Below are positions 55,883 through 64,000 of a DNA stretch of 64,000 nucleotides, one piece after another. The number at the start of each line of letters is the position of its first letter. Positions within the stretch are counted from its first letter, which is position 1. The DNA comes from Viridilinea sp964592425 (GTDB taxonomy: Bacteria; Chloroflexota; Chloroflexia; Chloroflexales; Chloroflexaceae): positions 1-64,000 of the forward strand of contig CAZQCG010000019.1 of assembly GCA_964592425.1 (NCBI GenBank), given 5' to 3'. The position numbers and the translations under genes are program-made. The notes beneath the pieces are model-generated. The model was given only the letters and a program-made list of their open reading frames with translations, made no database searches and was not told the DNA's origin.

Positions 55883-58800
55883 GTGATCACCACACGCTAC
55901 AACCAGATTCAGGATCACCGCACCCCTTCCGGCTTGCTCGGTGCCGGATGGCTAGGGTTGGCTGGCATTCTCATGCTGCTCGTGGGGATAGGTGCTTTTG
56001 CGCTGGTCGCCCGCGCCGCCGACCTGTGTGTCAACCCCCCAGGTACAGGCTCCTGTGCCTACACTGAGATTCAGGCTGCGGTGGATGCGGCGAGTTCCGG
56101 CGACCGGATCTTCATCGCAGCCGGAACCTACACCGAACACGTGACGGTGGGAACCAAGAATCTCACCTTCATCGGCGCAGGGGCAGACAACACGATCGTC
56201 GATGGCAGCGGTAGCGGGACTGTCCTCCGCGCAAATGCCAGCATCACCGTGACTGACCTCACGATCCGTAACGGCAACACCCCGGACAATGGCGGCGGGC
56301 TGTATATTACCGGCACGGCGACCCTGACCAACGTCAACGTTCTCAGCAATACGGCGACGGGGAATGGGGGCGGGGCTTATGTCAATGGTGCAGCAACGGT
56401 GATCGGTGGGCTGTACCAGCAAAACGCCTGCACCGGCACCAATTGTTCGGGTGGCGGGCTCTATACGAGTGCTGGCGTGACCCTCAGCGGCACGCAGTTC
56501 ATCAGCAATGTGGCGGTCGGCAACGTGATCAACACGGCCATTTCCAGCGGTGGTGGCGGGCTATCTACCAGTGGTGCGGTGACGGTGACCGACGGGCTGT
56601 TCCGCCAGAACACCTGCACCGGCGCCTATTGCTCGGGCGGTGGGCTCTATACGAGTAGCAGTTTGGCGCTGACCAACACGCAGTTCCTCACCAATACGGC
56701 GGTCGGTGCCAATGTGGACGATTCCCGTAACGGCGGCGGCGGGGCACTTGTCTTCGGGAACACAACCTTGACTGGCGGGCTGTTCCAGGGCAACGTCTGC
56801 ACCGGCAGCAGTTGCAAGGGCGGCGGACTGTACACACCGGGCCTGACCTTGACCAATACGCAGATCATCAGCAACACGGCCGTTGGGAACGGGGGCGGGA
56901 TTTTAATCAACGGGGATGCTGTCTTGAATGGTGGTTTGTTCCAGGGCAATGGCTGCACCGGCAGCGGCTGCATCGGCGGTGGATTGTACACAACGGGCCT
57001 GACATTGACCGATACCCAGTTTCTCAGCAATACGGCGCTCGGGAGCGGCGGCGGGGCATATGCTCATGGTTTGACGACGGTGAGCGGCGGCCTGTTCCAA
57101 AGCAATGCGTGCACCGCGTCCAGTTGCGCGGGCGGTGGCCTGGTCGCAAGCGCCCGCCTTACGCTAACCGGCACGCAGTTTCTCGGCAACACGGCTACAG
57201 CTGGCGGTAGCGCCACGGGCGGCGGGCTCTATCTCAAGGGCAGTCGAGATGTCATGGTGGTCAATGCGTTATTCGCAGGCAACGCGGCGACCGCCTCCGG
57301 CGCCGCGATCTACAGTTACTCCTATGGCGCCGTGACTGTCCTCCATACCACCATCGCCAGCCCGACCGTGGGCACCGGTACGGCCATCTACGTGTATCGA
57401 GGGTCTCTCGCCATCACCAACACGATCGTCGCCAGCTATACGAAGGGAATTGAGGCCGCCAGCGGCATCACGGTCACGTCAGACTACAACCAGTTCTTCA
57501 ACGCCCCCACCAGTATCGTCACTGGCAGCCACAGTCTCAGCGACAACCAGTACCTGCTCTTCGCCGATGCCGCAGCGGGTAACTATTATCCGGCGCTGGG
57601 CAGCCCCGCGCCGGCCCACGGCCTGAACCTGGGTGTGGCCACCGACCTGGATGGCAACGCACGCAGCGACCCGCCGACCATCGGCGCGTACGAGGGCACA
57701 GCGTACCCCAATCTCTTGTTCTCCAAGTCGGTCTCGCCAGCTACCCGGGTGCCCTACCCCAGCGGGGTGCTCACCTACAGCCTCGACCTGACGAACGATG
57801 GCAGCCTCACCGACATAGTACTCGTCACGGACACCCTGCCGGTGAGCGTCACCTTTGGCGGGTGGATCAGCGGGCCGGGCAGCGCCAGCCACGACGGCGG
57901 CGTGATTACCTGGACGACCGCGATGACGGATCTCATGCACAGCACACTGATTTTTACCGTCACGCACAGCGGCGATTACGGCACCATCATCACCAACACG
58001 GCCTCGTTCAGCGGCACCGGACAGAGCGGCTCTGCCACGGCCGCGTTTCAGGTGGAGGGCTTCCCCGCCTGCTTTGCGACGCCGGATGAAGGAGTGACAG
58101 TCTATCGCAGCGACGACGGGTACGCCGTCCAGCAGGCGGTGGATGCTGCGAGCGCGGGCGATACGGTCAAAGTGGCAGGGATCTGCGCGGGCACGCAAAG
58201 CCGCAGCGGCAACAACCAGATTGCCTACATTACCAAAACGTTGACCTTGGCAGGCGGCTACACCACGACCAACTGGATCACAGCCGACCCGACTACCCAA
58301 CCTACACTACTGGACGCCCTGGGCGGCGGGCGCGGCCTCTATGCCACAGCTGCCCTCACCCTCACCGACCTGACTGTCCAGCACGGCAGCGGCGGCCAGG
58401 GTGGCGGGATATACGGCAATAACACTGCACCGTTGACGCTTAGCAACGTCAACGTCCTGAGCAACACCGCCAGTAGTGCTGGCGGCGGCGTGTACGCCTA
58501 CACTGCGGCAACGATTTCCGGCGGGCTGTTCCAGAACAATCAGAGCACCGACTCCAGCAACGGCGGCGGGCTGTATGCCCGGAGCGCCCTGACAGTGACT
58601 GGCACGCAGTTTATCGGCAACACGGCGGCACGCGACGGCGGCGGCATCTACCACTATGCGGGCACCGCCCGCGTAGTCAATGTGCTGCTGGCGCGCAACA
58701 GCGCCGGGGCCACCTATAATGGTGCCGCCCTGTATCGTTATGCCTCAGCCAGCGGCGGCGTGGACATCGTAAACACGACCGTCGCCAGCCCCACCGTCGG

Positions 58801-61800
58801 CGCAGCTTCGGCGATTTACGTCGGCAACGGCGCCGTGAACATCACCAACACCGTCGTCGCCTCCTACACCACCGGCATCCAGCGTGCGAACGGAACCGTC
58901 ACACAGGACTACAACCTCTTCTACGGCGTCACCAACCCAATCACCGGCACGGTGAGCGGCGGCAGTCACAGCCTGACCGACGGCAATCCGCACTTTGTGG
59001 ACGCGCCTGGCGACAGCTACTACCTGGTCGATGGCAGCGCGGCGATCAACGCGGGTACAAACGACGATTGCCCGACGACCGATCTAGACGGCATCGCCCG
59101 TCCCCAGGGTAGCATCTGCGACATCGGCGCATATGAGCGGGAGCAGCATGCCGCCGTGGGCTTGACCAAGCAGGTCACACCGGCCAGCGATGTCCCCTAC
59201 CAGGGCGTGCTCACCTACACGCTGATCCTAAGCAACAGCGGTGGGATCACCGATACGGCTATGCTCACCGACAGGCTGCCAGCAGATGTCACCTTTGCCC
59301 GCTGGGTCGAACAGCCAGCCGGGGCGGCATTCACCGGCAATGACCTGACGTGGAACGATGCAATTGCCGCCGGTGAGCGGATCACCTTTACCTTCGAGCT
59401 TACCAATACGGCGAGTGGGGGCAGCACGATCACCAACACGGCGACCTACAGTGGTTCGCTGCAAACGGGTAGCGCCACCGCAACCTATACGACCTCCAGC
59501 ATACTACGCCCATCCGAATCGGGTAACTGGAGCGAGGTCTTCCCGCTATGCACCGGTGTGTGCGACTATGTCATCCCGGCGGGTATCAGCATCACGCTGG
59601 ATCAGGAGATCAGCATGGCTGGCAACCTGACCGTCGAGACCGGCGGCAGCCTGGTTGTCAACGAGCACACCGTCACCCTCACCGGCGATCAGCCGCAGAC
59701 GCTTACCGGCAGCCCGCTCACCTTCTACAATCTGGTCATCGACAAGGCCAACAAATCCGACACCGTCACCATTGTGGGTAAACTCAAGGTGACGCAGAAA
59801 CTGACCGTGCGCAGGGGCAGTCTGCGTAGTGCCAGCGAGTACGAAGACCTGGAGCTTATGGCCAGTGGTGGGTTGACCCTGACAAGTCCGATCACGATCA
59901 CCGGCAGCTTCACCAACTCCGGCGAATTGAACACCGAAGGCTATGGCATCACCTTTGCTGGCGGCAAGGAGCAGAACCTGGTACTCGACGTCATAACCTG
60001 GTTCGATGATCTGACCGTCTTCACCGGCACAACGCTCATCGAAGCAGTGACTGACGACCATGCACATATGCAAGGCACCCTGACCAACTATGGCGTGATC
60101 CGCAAAACACAACCGGTTGACGCCGTGGATACGTACACCTTTGGTCTCGCTGGTGCATACACTGCCGATCTAATGATCGCAGTCGCCGACCTGGATGGCG
60201 GCGACCCGCTCATCGCCATCCAGGTCGACCGCATCGATCAGCCGCAGCCCAACGGCCCAGCCAGCGACGGTGAGCCGATCTACTGGACGATCACGGGCAC
60301 GGGCAGCGCTTTCACTGCTGACGTAAGCCTGCCCCACGCTAATCTTGCCACACCGATGGCCTGTCGCTACAGCGGCGGCAGGTGGACGTGCGCGAATAAT
60401 GGATCTGATTCAGAGCATGTCACCTTCGGTGGCGCAACCGCCTTCTCAGACTGGGCAGCCTTCAGCTGTGCTCCCTCGATCGCAGTCACCAACACGGACG
60501 ACAGCGGCACCGGCAGCCTGCGCCAGGCCATCGCCGATCTCTGTAGCGGTGGGATGATCGATTTCGCCCCGGCGCTGACCGCCAGCGGCGCAGCCACGAT
60601 CACCCTCACTAGCGGCCAGGCACTGACCCTGAGCAGAGACGTGAGCATCAACGGGCCGGGCGCGCGCCTGCTGTTCGTGAGCGGCAACGCTGCCACACGC
60701 GTCTTTGCAGTCAACGCTGGTGTACACGCCACCATCGACGGGCTGACCATTCGCGATGGCACGGTGATCAGCGCCAACCATGGCGGCGGCATCCTGAACA
60801 GCGGCGTGCTGACAGTGACCAACAGCACGCTGACCGCCAACAGTGCGCAAAACAATGGCGGCGGCATCGATAATCCCGGGACGCTGATCATCACCGGCAG
60901 CACCTTCAGCGGCAATACAAGCGGCAACTTCAACGGTGGCGGTGTCAACAATACAGGCACGCTGGTCGTGGCGAACAGCACCTTCTTCTTCAACACGGCC
61001 TGGTTCGGCGGCGGCATCAACAATTCAGGTACGCTTACTGTGACCAATGTCACCTTTGCCGCCAACGCCAGCAACCTCGGCGGCGGCGGCGGTGGCGTCG
61101 CCAGCCAGGGTGGGAGCGCCAGGCTCTATCTGCAAAACAGTCTGATCGCCGATAGCACTGGCGGCGCGGATTGCTACAACAGCGGCATCATCGCCGCCAA
61201 CACCAACAACCTGGTGGAGGACGGTTCGTGCAGCGCGGCGCTCAGCGGCGACGCCGTGCTCGGCAGCCTGGGCAACTACGGCGGTAACACTCCGACCATC
61301 GCGCTGCTGCCCGGCTCGCCAGCCATCGACGCCGGCGACGCCGGCACCTGCCTTCCCACCGACCAGCGCGACATCGCCCGCCCGCAGGGTAGCGGCTGTG
61401 ACATTGGTGCCTACGAAGCGCCACCCATGCCCTTCTTGCGCCTGGCGAAAACGGTTACACCAACAACGGACGTCCCCTACCAGGGCATCGTCACCTACAC
61501 GCTCACCTTGAGCAACAGCGGCAACCTTACCGACACCGCCAGGCTCACCGATACGCTGCCGATCAGTCTTACCTTCGGCGACTGGGTGGTGCGGAATGGG
61601 GCCAGCGAGGTCGCCGGGGTGATCACCTGGAGTGGCGAGCTTGCCCCCGCAGCGGTGCGCAGCTTCAGCTTTACCGCCAACCATCGTAGCAGCGCCAATG
61701 AGGTGATCACCAACACCGCAACTGTGAGCGGGCTACTCCAGACTGCGCAGTCATCGGCGCGCTTCAATACGATCAGGACCAGCACGACGACCACCCTGAC

Positions 61801-63274
61801 TGGTGCCCCCAACCCATCCGTCTTCGGCCAGAGTGTCACCTTCACGGCGACCGTGCATGCAGCTGCCGACACACCCACTGGCGTCGTCAGCTTCACCAGC
61901 GAGACCAGCACCTACACCGCCACCCTCAGCAGCGGTGTGGCCACCTACAGCACCAGCAGCCTGCCGGTCGGCAGCACGCGCATCACCGCCACATACGGCG
62001 GAGCTGACACCTTCCTGACCAGCAGCGACAGCCTCACCCAGACCGTAACCTATCACATTGATGTCAATACCAACTCAGCTGCAGGTGGCGGCAGTGTGAA
62101 TGGCGGCGGCGACTTTGACTCTGAAGCAACTGTGGTTGTGACGGCGACCGCTGCGAGTGGCTACATCTTTGTGAACTGGACCGAGGGTATCACGACCGTC
62201 TCGACGAGTGCGGTCTACAGCTTCACGGCAAGCGGCAACCGAAGTCTGACGGCCAACTTCATTCTGACCCCGACCGACACGCCCACCGCAACGCATACTC
62301 CAACGAGTACACCAACCCCGACCGAGACACCCACGGCCACCGACACGCCCACCCCGACCGACACGCCCACCGCCACCAACACGCCCACCGCCACCAACAC
62401 GCCGACTGCGAGGGTGACGCCAAACACCACGCCAACACCAACCGAGCAGAACGGCCCCAGGGCGGTCAACGATGCGGCCGGTGTGCTTGAAGGTGAGGTG
62501 ATCGAGATTGACGTGCTGGCCAATGACATCGATGGCTCCGGTGGTGGCCTGACCCTGCTGACGATTAGTGATCCAATCTCAGGTACGGCAAGGATCATCA
62601 ACAATGGAACACAAGTGCGCTACCAGGCCGACCTGGGGGCGAGCAGCCCCGACCACTTCAGCTATACGGTGCACGATTCGACGAACCAGACCAGCAGCGC
62701 ACGGGTGGCCATTGTGATCAGCGCCCGTGGGCACAGCAACGGCCAGCCACAGGTGGTTCCGCTCGATCCAGAAACCCCAGGCACGCTCACCTTCAACAGC
62801 CCACAGGGCCTGGTGACACTGGAACTGCCACCGGAGGCCTTCGGGGTCAACCCCGGTGCCGAAGAGATCTTCTTCCTCAGCTATACACCAATCGTGACAC
62901 CGACCGGCAATACAGAGATCTCGCCAGGGGGCTTGCACTTCGGCCAACTCCAGTTCGAGTTGACCGCCTTCCTGAATGATCAGCCGCTGCATGGTCTCCC
63001 GCCTACCCAACCGATCACCCTCACCCTCCGCTACAACCCGGCCCAGGTCGCTGGATTAGAGCCCTCATCGATGCAACTCTTCTTCTGGGATGGTACCGGC
63101 TGGCGCAGCGATGGGATCGCGCTTCTCAGCCACGACGAAGCCCGGGCAACCTTGACCATGAGCCTGAGCCATCTGACTGAGTTCGCCCTCTTTGGCGCAC
63201 CACGCACCCGCTACTATTTCTGGCTCACAACCATACGCTACCATGCCACCCTTGGCGGCGAGCCAGCCAGGTGA
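55883..63274 (+). CDS. Giant secreted beta-helix surface protein, 2463 residues
   Basis: GTG start with GGAGG 8 bases upstream. Signal-anchor helix about 18-45. First right-handed beta-helix 50-610 with NGGG/GGGLY (polymorphic outer-membrane-type) repeats; a CTGxxCxGGGL unit recurs near residues 183, 243, 302, 356 and 408. DUF11 domain near 612-720. Second beta-helix 735-1090. DUF11 again 1093-1205. Beta-rich region 1210-1530. Third beta-helix 1533-1850 starting VTNTDDSGTGSLRQAI. Third DUF11 1850-1955. Ig-like 1957-2055. Divergent InlB-like 2058-2128. Thr/Pro linker 2129-2190. Cadherin-like 2193-2285. A C-terminal beta-domain ends without a sorting signal. Likely an adhesin or sheath component. 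Monocistronic. Confidence 0.9.
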   Translation: MITTRYNQIQDHRTPSGLLGAGWLGLAGILMLLVGIGAFALVARAADLCVNPPGTGSCAYTEIQAAVDAASSGDRIFIAAGTYTEHVTVGTKNLTFIGAGADNTIVDGSGSGTVLRANASITVTDLTIRNGNTPDNGGGLYITGTATLTNVNVLSNTATGNGGGAYVNGAATVIGGLYQQNACTGTNCSGGGLYTSAGVTLSGTQFISNVAVGNVINTAISSGGGGLSTSGAVTVTDGLFRQNTCTGAYCSGGGLYTSSSLALTNTQFLTNTAVGANVDDSRNGGGGALVFGNTTLTGGLFQGNVCTGSSCKGGGLYTPGLTLTNTQIISNTAVGNGGGILINGDAVLNGGLFQGNGCTGSGCIGGGLYTTGLTLTDTQFLSNTALGSGGGAYAHGLTTVSGGLFQSNACTASSCAGGGLVASARLTLTGTQFLGNTATAGGSATGGGLYLKGSRDVMVVNALFAGNAATASGAAIYSYSYGAVTVLHTTIASPTVGTGTAIYVYRGSLAITNTIVASYTKGIEAASGITVTSDYNQFFNAPTSIVTGSHSLSDNQYLLFADAAAGNYYPALGSPAPAHGLNLGVATDLDGNARSDPPTIGAYEGTAYPNLLFSKSVSPATRVPYPSGVLTYSLDLTNDGSLTDIVLVTDTLPVSVTFGGWISGPGSASHDGGVITWTTAMTDLMHSTLIFTVTHSGDYGTIITNTASFSGTGQSGSATAAFQVEGFPACFATPDEGVTVYRSDDGYAVQQAVDAASAGDTVKVAGICAGTQSRSGNNQIAYITKTLTLAGGYTTTNWITADPTTQPTLLDALGGGRGLYATAALTLTDLTVQHGSGGQGGGIYGNNTAPLTLSNVNVLSNTASSAGGGVYAYTAATISGGLFQNNQSTDSSNGGGLYARSALTVTGTQFIGNTAARDGGGIYHYAGTARVVNVLLARNSAGATYNGAALYRYASASGGVDIVNTTVASPTVGAASAIYVGNGAVNITNTVVASYTTGIQRANGTVTQDYNLFYGVTNPITGTVSGGSHSLTDGNPHFVDAPGDSYYLVDGSAAINAGTNDDCPTTDLDGIARPQGSICDIGAYEREQHAAVGLTKQVTPASDVPYQGVLTYTLILSNSGGITDTAMLTDRLPADVTFARWVEQPAGAAFTGNDLTWNDAIAAGERITFTFELTNTASGGSTITNTATYSGSLQTGSATATYTTSSILRPSESGNWSEVFPLCTGVCDYVIPAGISITLDQEISMAGNLTVETGGSLVVNEHTVTLTGDQPQTLTGSPLTFYNLVIDKANKSDTVTIVGKLKVTQKLTVRRGSLRSASEYEDLELMASGGLTLTSPITITGSFTNSGELNTEGYGITFAGGKEQNLVLDVITWFDDLTVFTGTTLIEAVTDDHAHMQGTLTNYGVIRKTQPVDAVDTYTFGLAGAYTADLMIAVADLDGGDPLIAIQVDRIDQPQPNGPASDGEPIYWTITGTGSAFTADVSLPHANLATPMACRYSGGRWTCANNGSDSEHVTFGGATAFSDWAAFSCAPSIAVTNTDDSGTGSLRQAIADLCSGGMIDFAPALTASGAATITLTSGQALTLSRDVSINGPGARLLFVSGNAATRVFAVNAGVHATIDGLTIRDGTVISANHGGGILNSGVLTVTNSTLTANSAQNNGGGIDNPGTLIITGSTFSGNTSGNFNGGGVNNTGTLVVANSTFFFNTAWFGGGINNSGTLTVTNVTFAANASNLGGGGGGVASQGGSARLYLQNSLIADSTGGADCYNSGIIAANTNNLVEDGSCSAALSGDAVLGSLGNYGGNTPTIALLPGSPAIDAGDAGTCLPTDQRDIARPQGSGCDIGAYEAPPMPFLRLAKTVTPTTDVPYQGIVTYTLTLSNSGNLTDTARLTDTLPISLTFGDWVVRNGASEVAGVITWSGELAPAAVRSFSFTANHRSSANEVITNTATVSGLLQTAQSSARFNTIRTSTTTTLTGAPNPSVFGQSVTFTATVHAAADTPTGVVSFTSETSTYTATLSSGVATYSTSSLPVGSTRITATYGGADTFLTSSDSLTQTVTYHIDVNTNSAAGGGSVNGGGDFDSEATVVVTATAASGYIFVNWTEGITTVSTSAVYSFTASGNRSLTANFILTPTDTPTATHTPTSTPTPTETPTATDTPTPTDTPTATNTPTATNTPTARVTPNTTPTPTEQNGPRAVNDAAGVLEGEVIEIDVLANDIDGSGGGLTLLTISDPISGTARIINNGTQVRYQADLGASSPDHFSYTVHDSTNQTSSARVAIVISARGHSNGQPQVVPLDPETPGTLTFNSPQGLVTLELPPEAFGVNPGAEEIFFLSYTPIVTPTGNTEISPGGLHFGQLQFELTAFLNDQPLHGLPPTQPITLTLRYNPAQVAGLEPSSMQLFFWDGTGWRSDGIALLSHDEARATLTMSLSHLTEFALFGAPRTRYYFWLTTIRYHATLGGEPAR

Positions 63275-63416
63275 ACTGATCGGCGAAGCTCACCTTCCAG
63301 CCCGTTCGCTGGCTCAAGGCGGCAAGATCGCCGGGATCGGCAACCACCTTCAAGTCAGGCAAGCCAAGCGCGTCAAGGGCCGCACGGATCGTCGGATCGG
63401 GCGTAGGCATGGGCAT
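63225..63416 (-). CDS. Possible small protein overlapping the 3' end of the surface-protein gene
   Basis: 63 residues, MPMPTPDPTIRAALDALG then WKVSFADQFTWLARRQGWHG. AGGAG lies 2-7 bases before ATG 63416, and most codons end in G or C as in neighbouring genes. The last 50 bp overlap the surface-protein gene in the opposite strand. No family recognised. It fills most of the gap 63275-63593, which otherwise seems empty. May be a gene remnant. Confidence 0.4.
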   Translation of the reverse strand: MPMPTPDPTIRAALDALGLPDLKVVADPGDLAALSQRTGWKVSFADQFTWLARRQGWHGSVWL

Positions 63417-63593
63417 TACTCCTACAACAGGCTGAACCAATGCTTGCCAGCCGAGCCTGTCGAAGCCGACAAGCAGGCCAGTAAACTTGAGCCCCAGACG
63501 ACTGATTGCTGAGCCAGAGACAGCTACCTGTGGCAAATGATAAAGATGGTATGATGTGCCAATTGTATGCCATAAATTTGATCAGAGACAGAG

Positions 63594-64000
63594 ATGATTG
63601 AAGAAGTGGAGGCCGCGCTCAATGCCAACCCGGTGGGTGGCCTGAGCGTGCTGGCAGTCGCCTTCCTGATCGGCTTGCTGATCGACATCGCCTTGCCTAC
63701 GTTGCAGCGTTGGGCTGGTCATCGCGGCTGGCGCATCTTCGGGATCATCATTCACGCTTTGCGTGGCTTACCTACAATCTTCGGGATCACCATTGGTGTG
63801 CTTGCGGTGATCTGGATGGCTGGCCTACCCCGCGAGTTGGTCACGTCGTTCAGCACCACGACACTGCTGATCAGCTTTATTGCTGTGGCGATTGCCGCCG
63901 TGCGCGTGCTGACCAGCCTGGTACGTTTAGCCGTCAACCAGCACCAACCCAGCGTCTCGCTGATCAACCTGCTGATCCGCTTTGTCGGTGGGTTGGTGAT
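63594..64000 (+). CDS. Mechanosensitive channel (MscS)-like protein, N-terminal part only
   Basis: 135 residues are inside the window; the frame runs open off the right edge. The start MIEEVEAALNANPVGGLSVL is followed by three hydrophobic helices (about 14-35, 48-72, 84-108) and LINLLIRFVGGLV, resembling the N-terminal membrane part of MscS-family channels. The diagnostic Gly/Ala-rich pore helix lies beyond the edge, so this is provisional. TATGAT at 63550-63555 is a candidate -10. Confidence 0.55.
   Translation, partial: MIEEVEAALNANPVGGLSVLAVAFLIGLLIDIALPTLQRWAGHRGWRIFGIIIHALRGLPTIFGITIGVLAVIWMAGLPRELVTSFSTTTLLISFIAVAIAAVRVLTSLVRLAVNQHQPSVSLINLLIRFVGGLV

Overview
The window reads as a chromosomal segment from a GC-rich, free-living bacterium of the Chloroflexota, most likely class Chloroflexia. 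This is inferred from gene content, not from a marker gene. The clues are a small protein with a PHAX-type RNA-binding domain, a paired glgC/glgD-like locus, very large secreted proteins with beta-helix, DUF11 and Thr-Pro-rich segments, C-terminal FPETG repeats on a secreted glycosidase, and a GHKL kinase/PP2C phosphatase pair beside a GAF histidine kinase. Genes are dense, on both strands, and often overlap as ATGA or TAATG.

Layout. 1-2931: octamer repeat, then a leftward operon of two small unknown genes and a UbiB-like kinase. 2932-3822: remnant of a tyrosine recombinase lying at the 3' end of tRNA-Thr(CGT). 3944-6457: Lon protease. 6470-10520: palindromic repeats, an SH3b membrane protein, an orphan FtsX-type permease and a GNAT acetyltransferase. 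10580-12766: a MITE-like element, a solitary ParB-like protein, and a leftward thioredoxin/CsoR-family regulator unit with a recognisable promoter and operator. 12943-17253: glgC and a degenerate paralogue, an RlmI-like methyltransferase and Hsp20. 17374-26672: a long leftward run with an S9 peptidase, glutamate racemase, two glutamine-amidotransferase-like hydrolases, a histidine kinase, RsbX- and RsbT-like proteins and Dtd. 26714-29033: glycosyltransferase and YvcK/CofD-like protein. 29036-33734: orphan DNA methyltransferase and cobalamin-dependent methionine synthase with a terminator in its leader. 33899-39535: a second, identical MITE copy and a rightward run with a cardiolipin synthase-like protein, a DUF3352-like protein, the PHAX-domain protein, a coiled-coil protein and two cell-envelope glycosyltransferases. 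39587-44303: leftward secreted glycosidase, THUMP-type methyltransferase and M20 peptidase. 44452-53751: rightward GH1 beta-glucosidase, type I glutamine synthetase, LarA/DUF2088 protein, C39-like peptidase, glycosyltransferase and a sulfonate/nitrate-type ABC importer. 53779-64000: CACGCC-rich repeats and a perfect 36-bp palindrome, a small membrane protein, an HTH/degenerate LytM fusion, a 2463-residue surface protein, and the start of a small-conductance mechanosensitive channel-like gene.

The strongest non-routine observations are: (1) a 145-bp non-autonomous element present twice with identical sequence in opposite orientation, with 18-bp inverted ends and 10-bp target duplications; (2) a trxA promoter overlapped by a CsoR-type operator, with the downstream gene encoding a CsoR-family protein that keeps the two sensor cysteines but lacks the copper-binding His, as in persulfide sensors of the CstR type; (3) a PHAX-domain RNA-binding protein in a bacterial envelope gene cluster; (4) a GAF histidine kinase next to RsbX- and RsbT-like proteins without RsbR/RsbS; and (5) an XRE/degenerate-LytM fusion under a strongly structured leader that can hide its ribosome binding site. 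I found no CRISPR array, rRNA operon, complete insertion sequence, or clear novel defence island.
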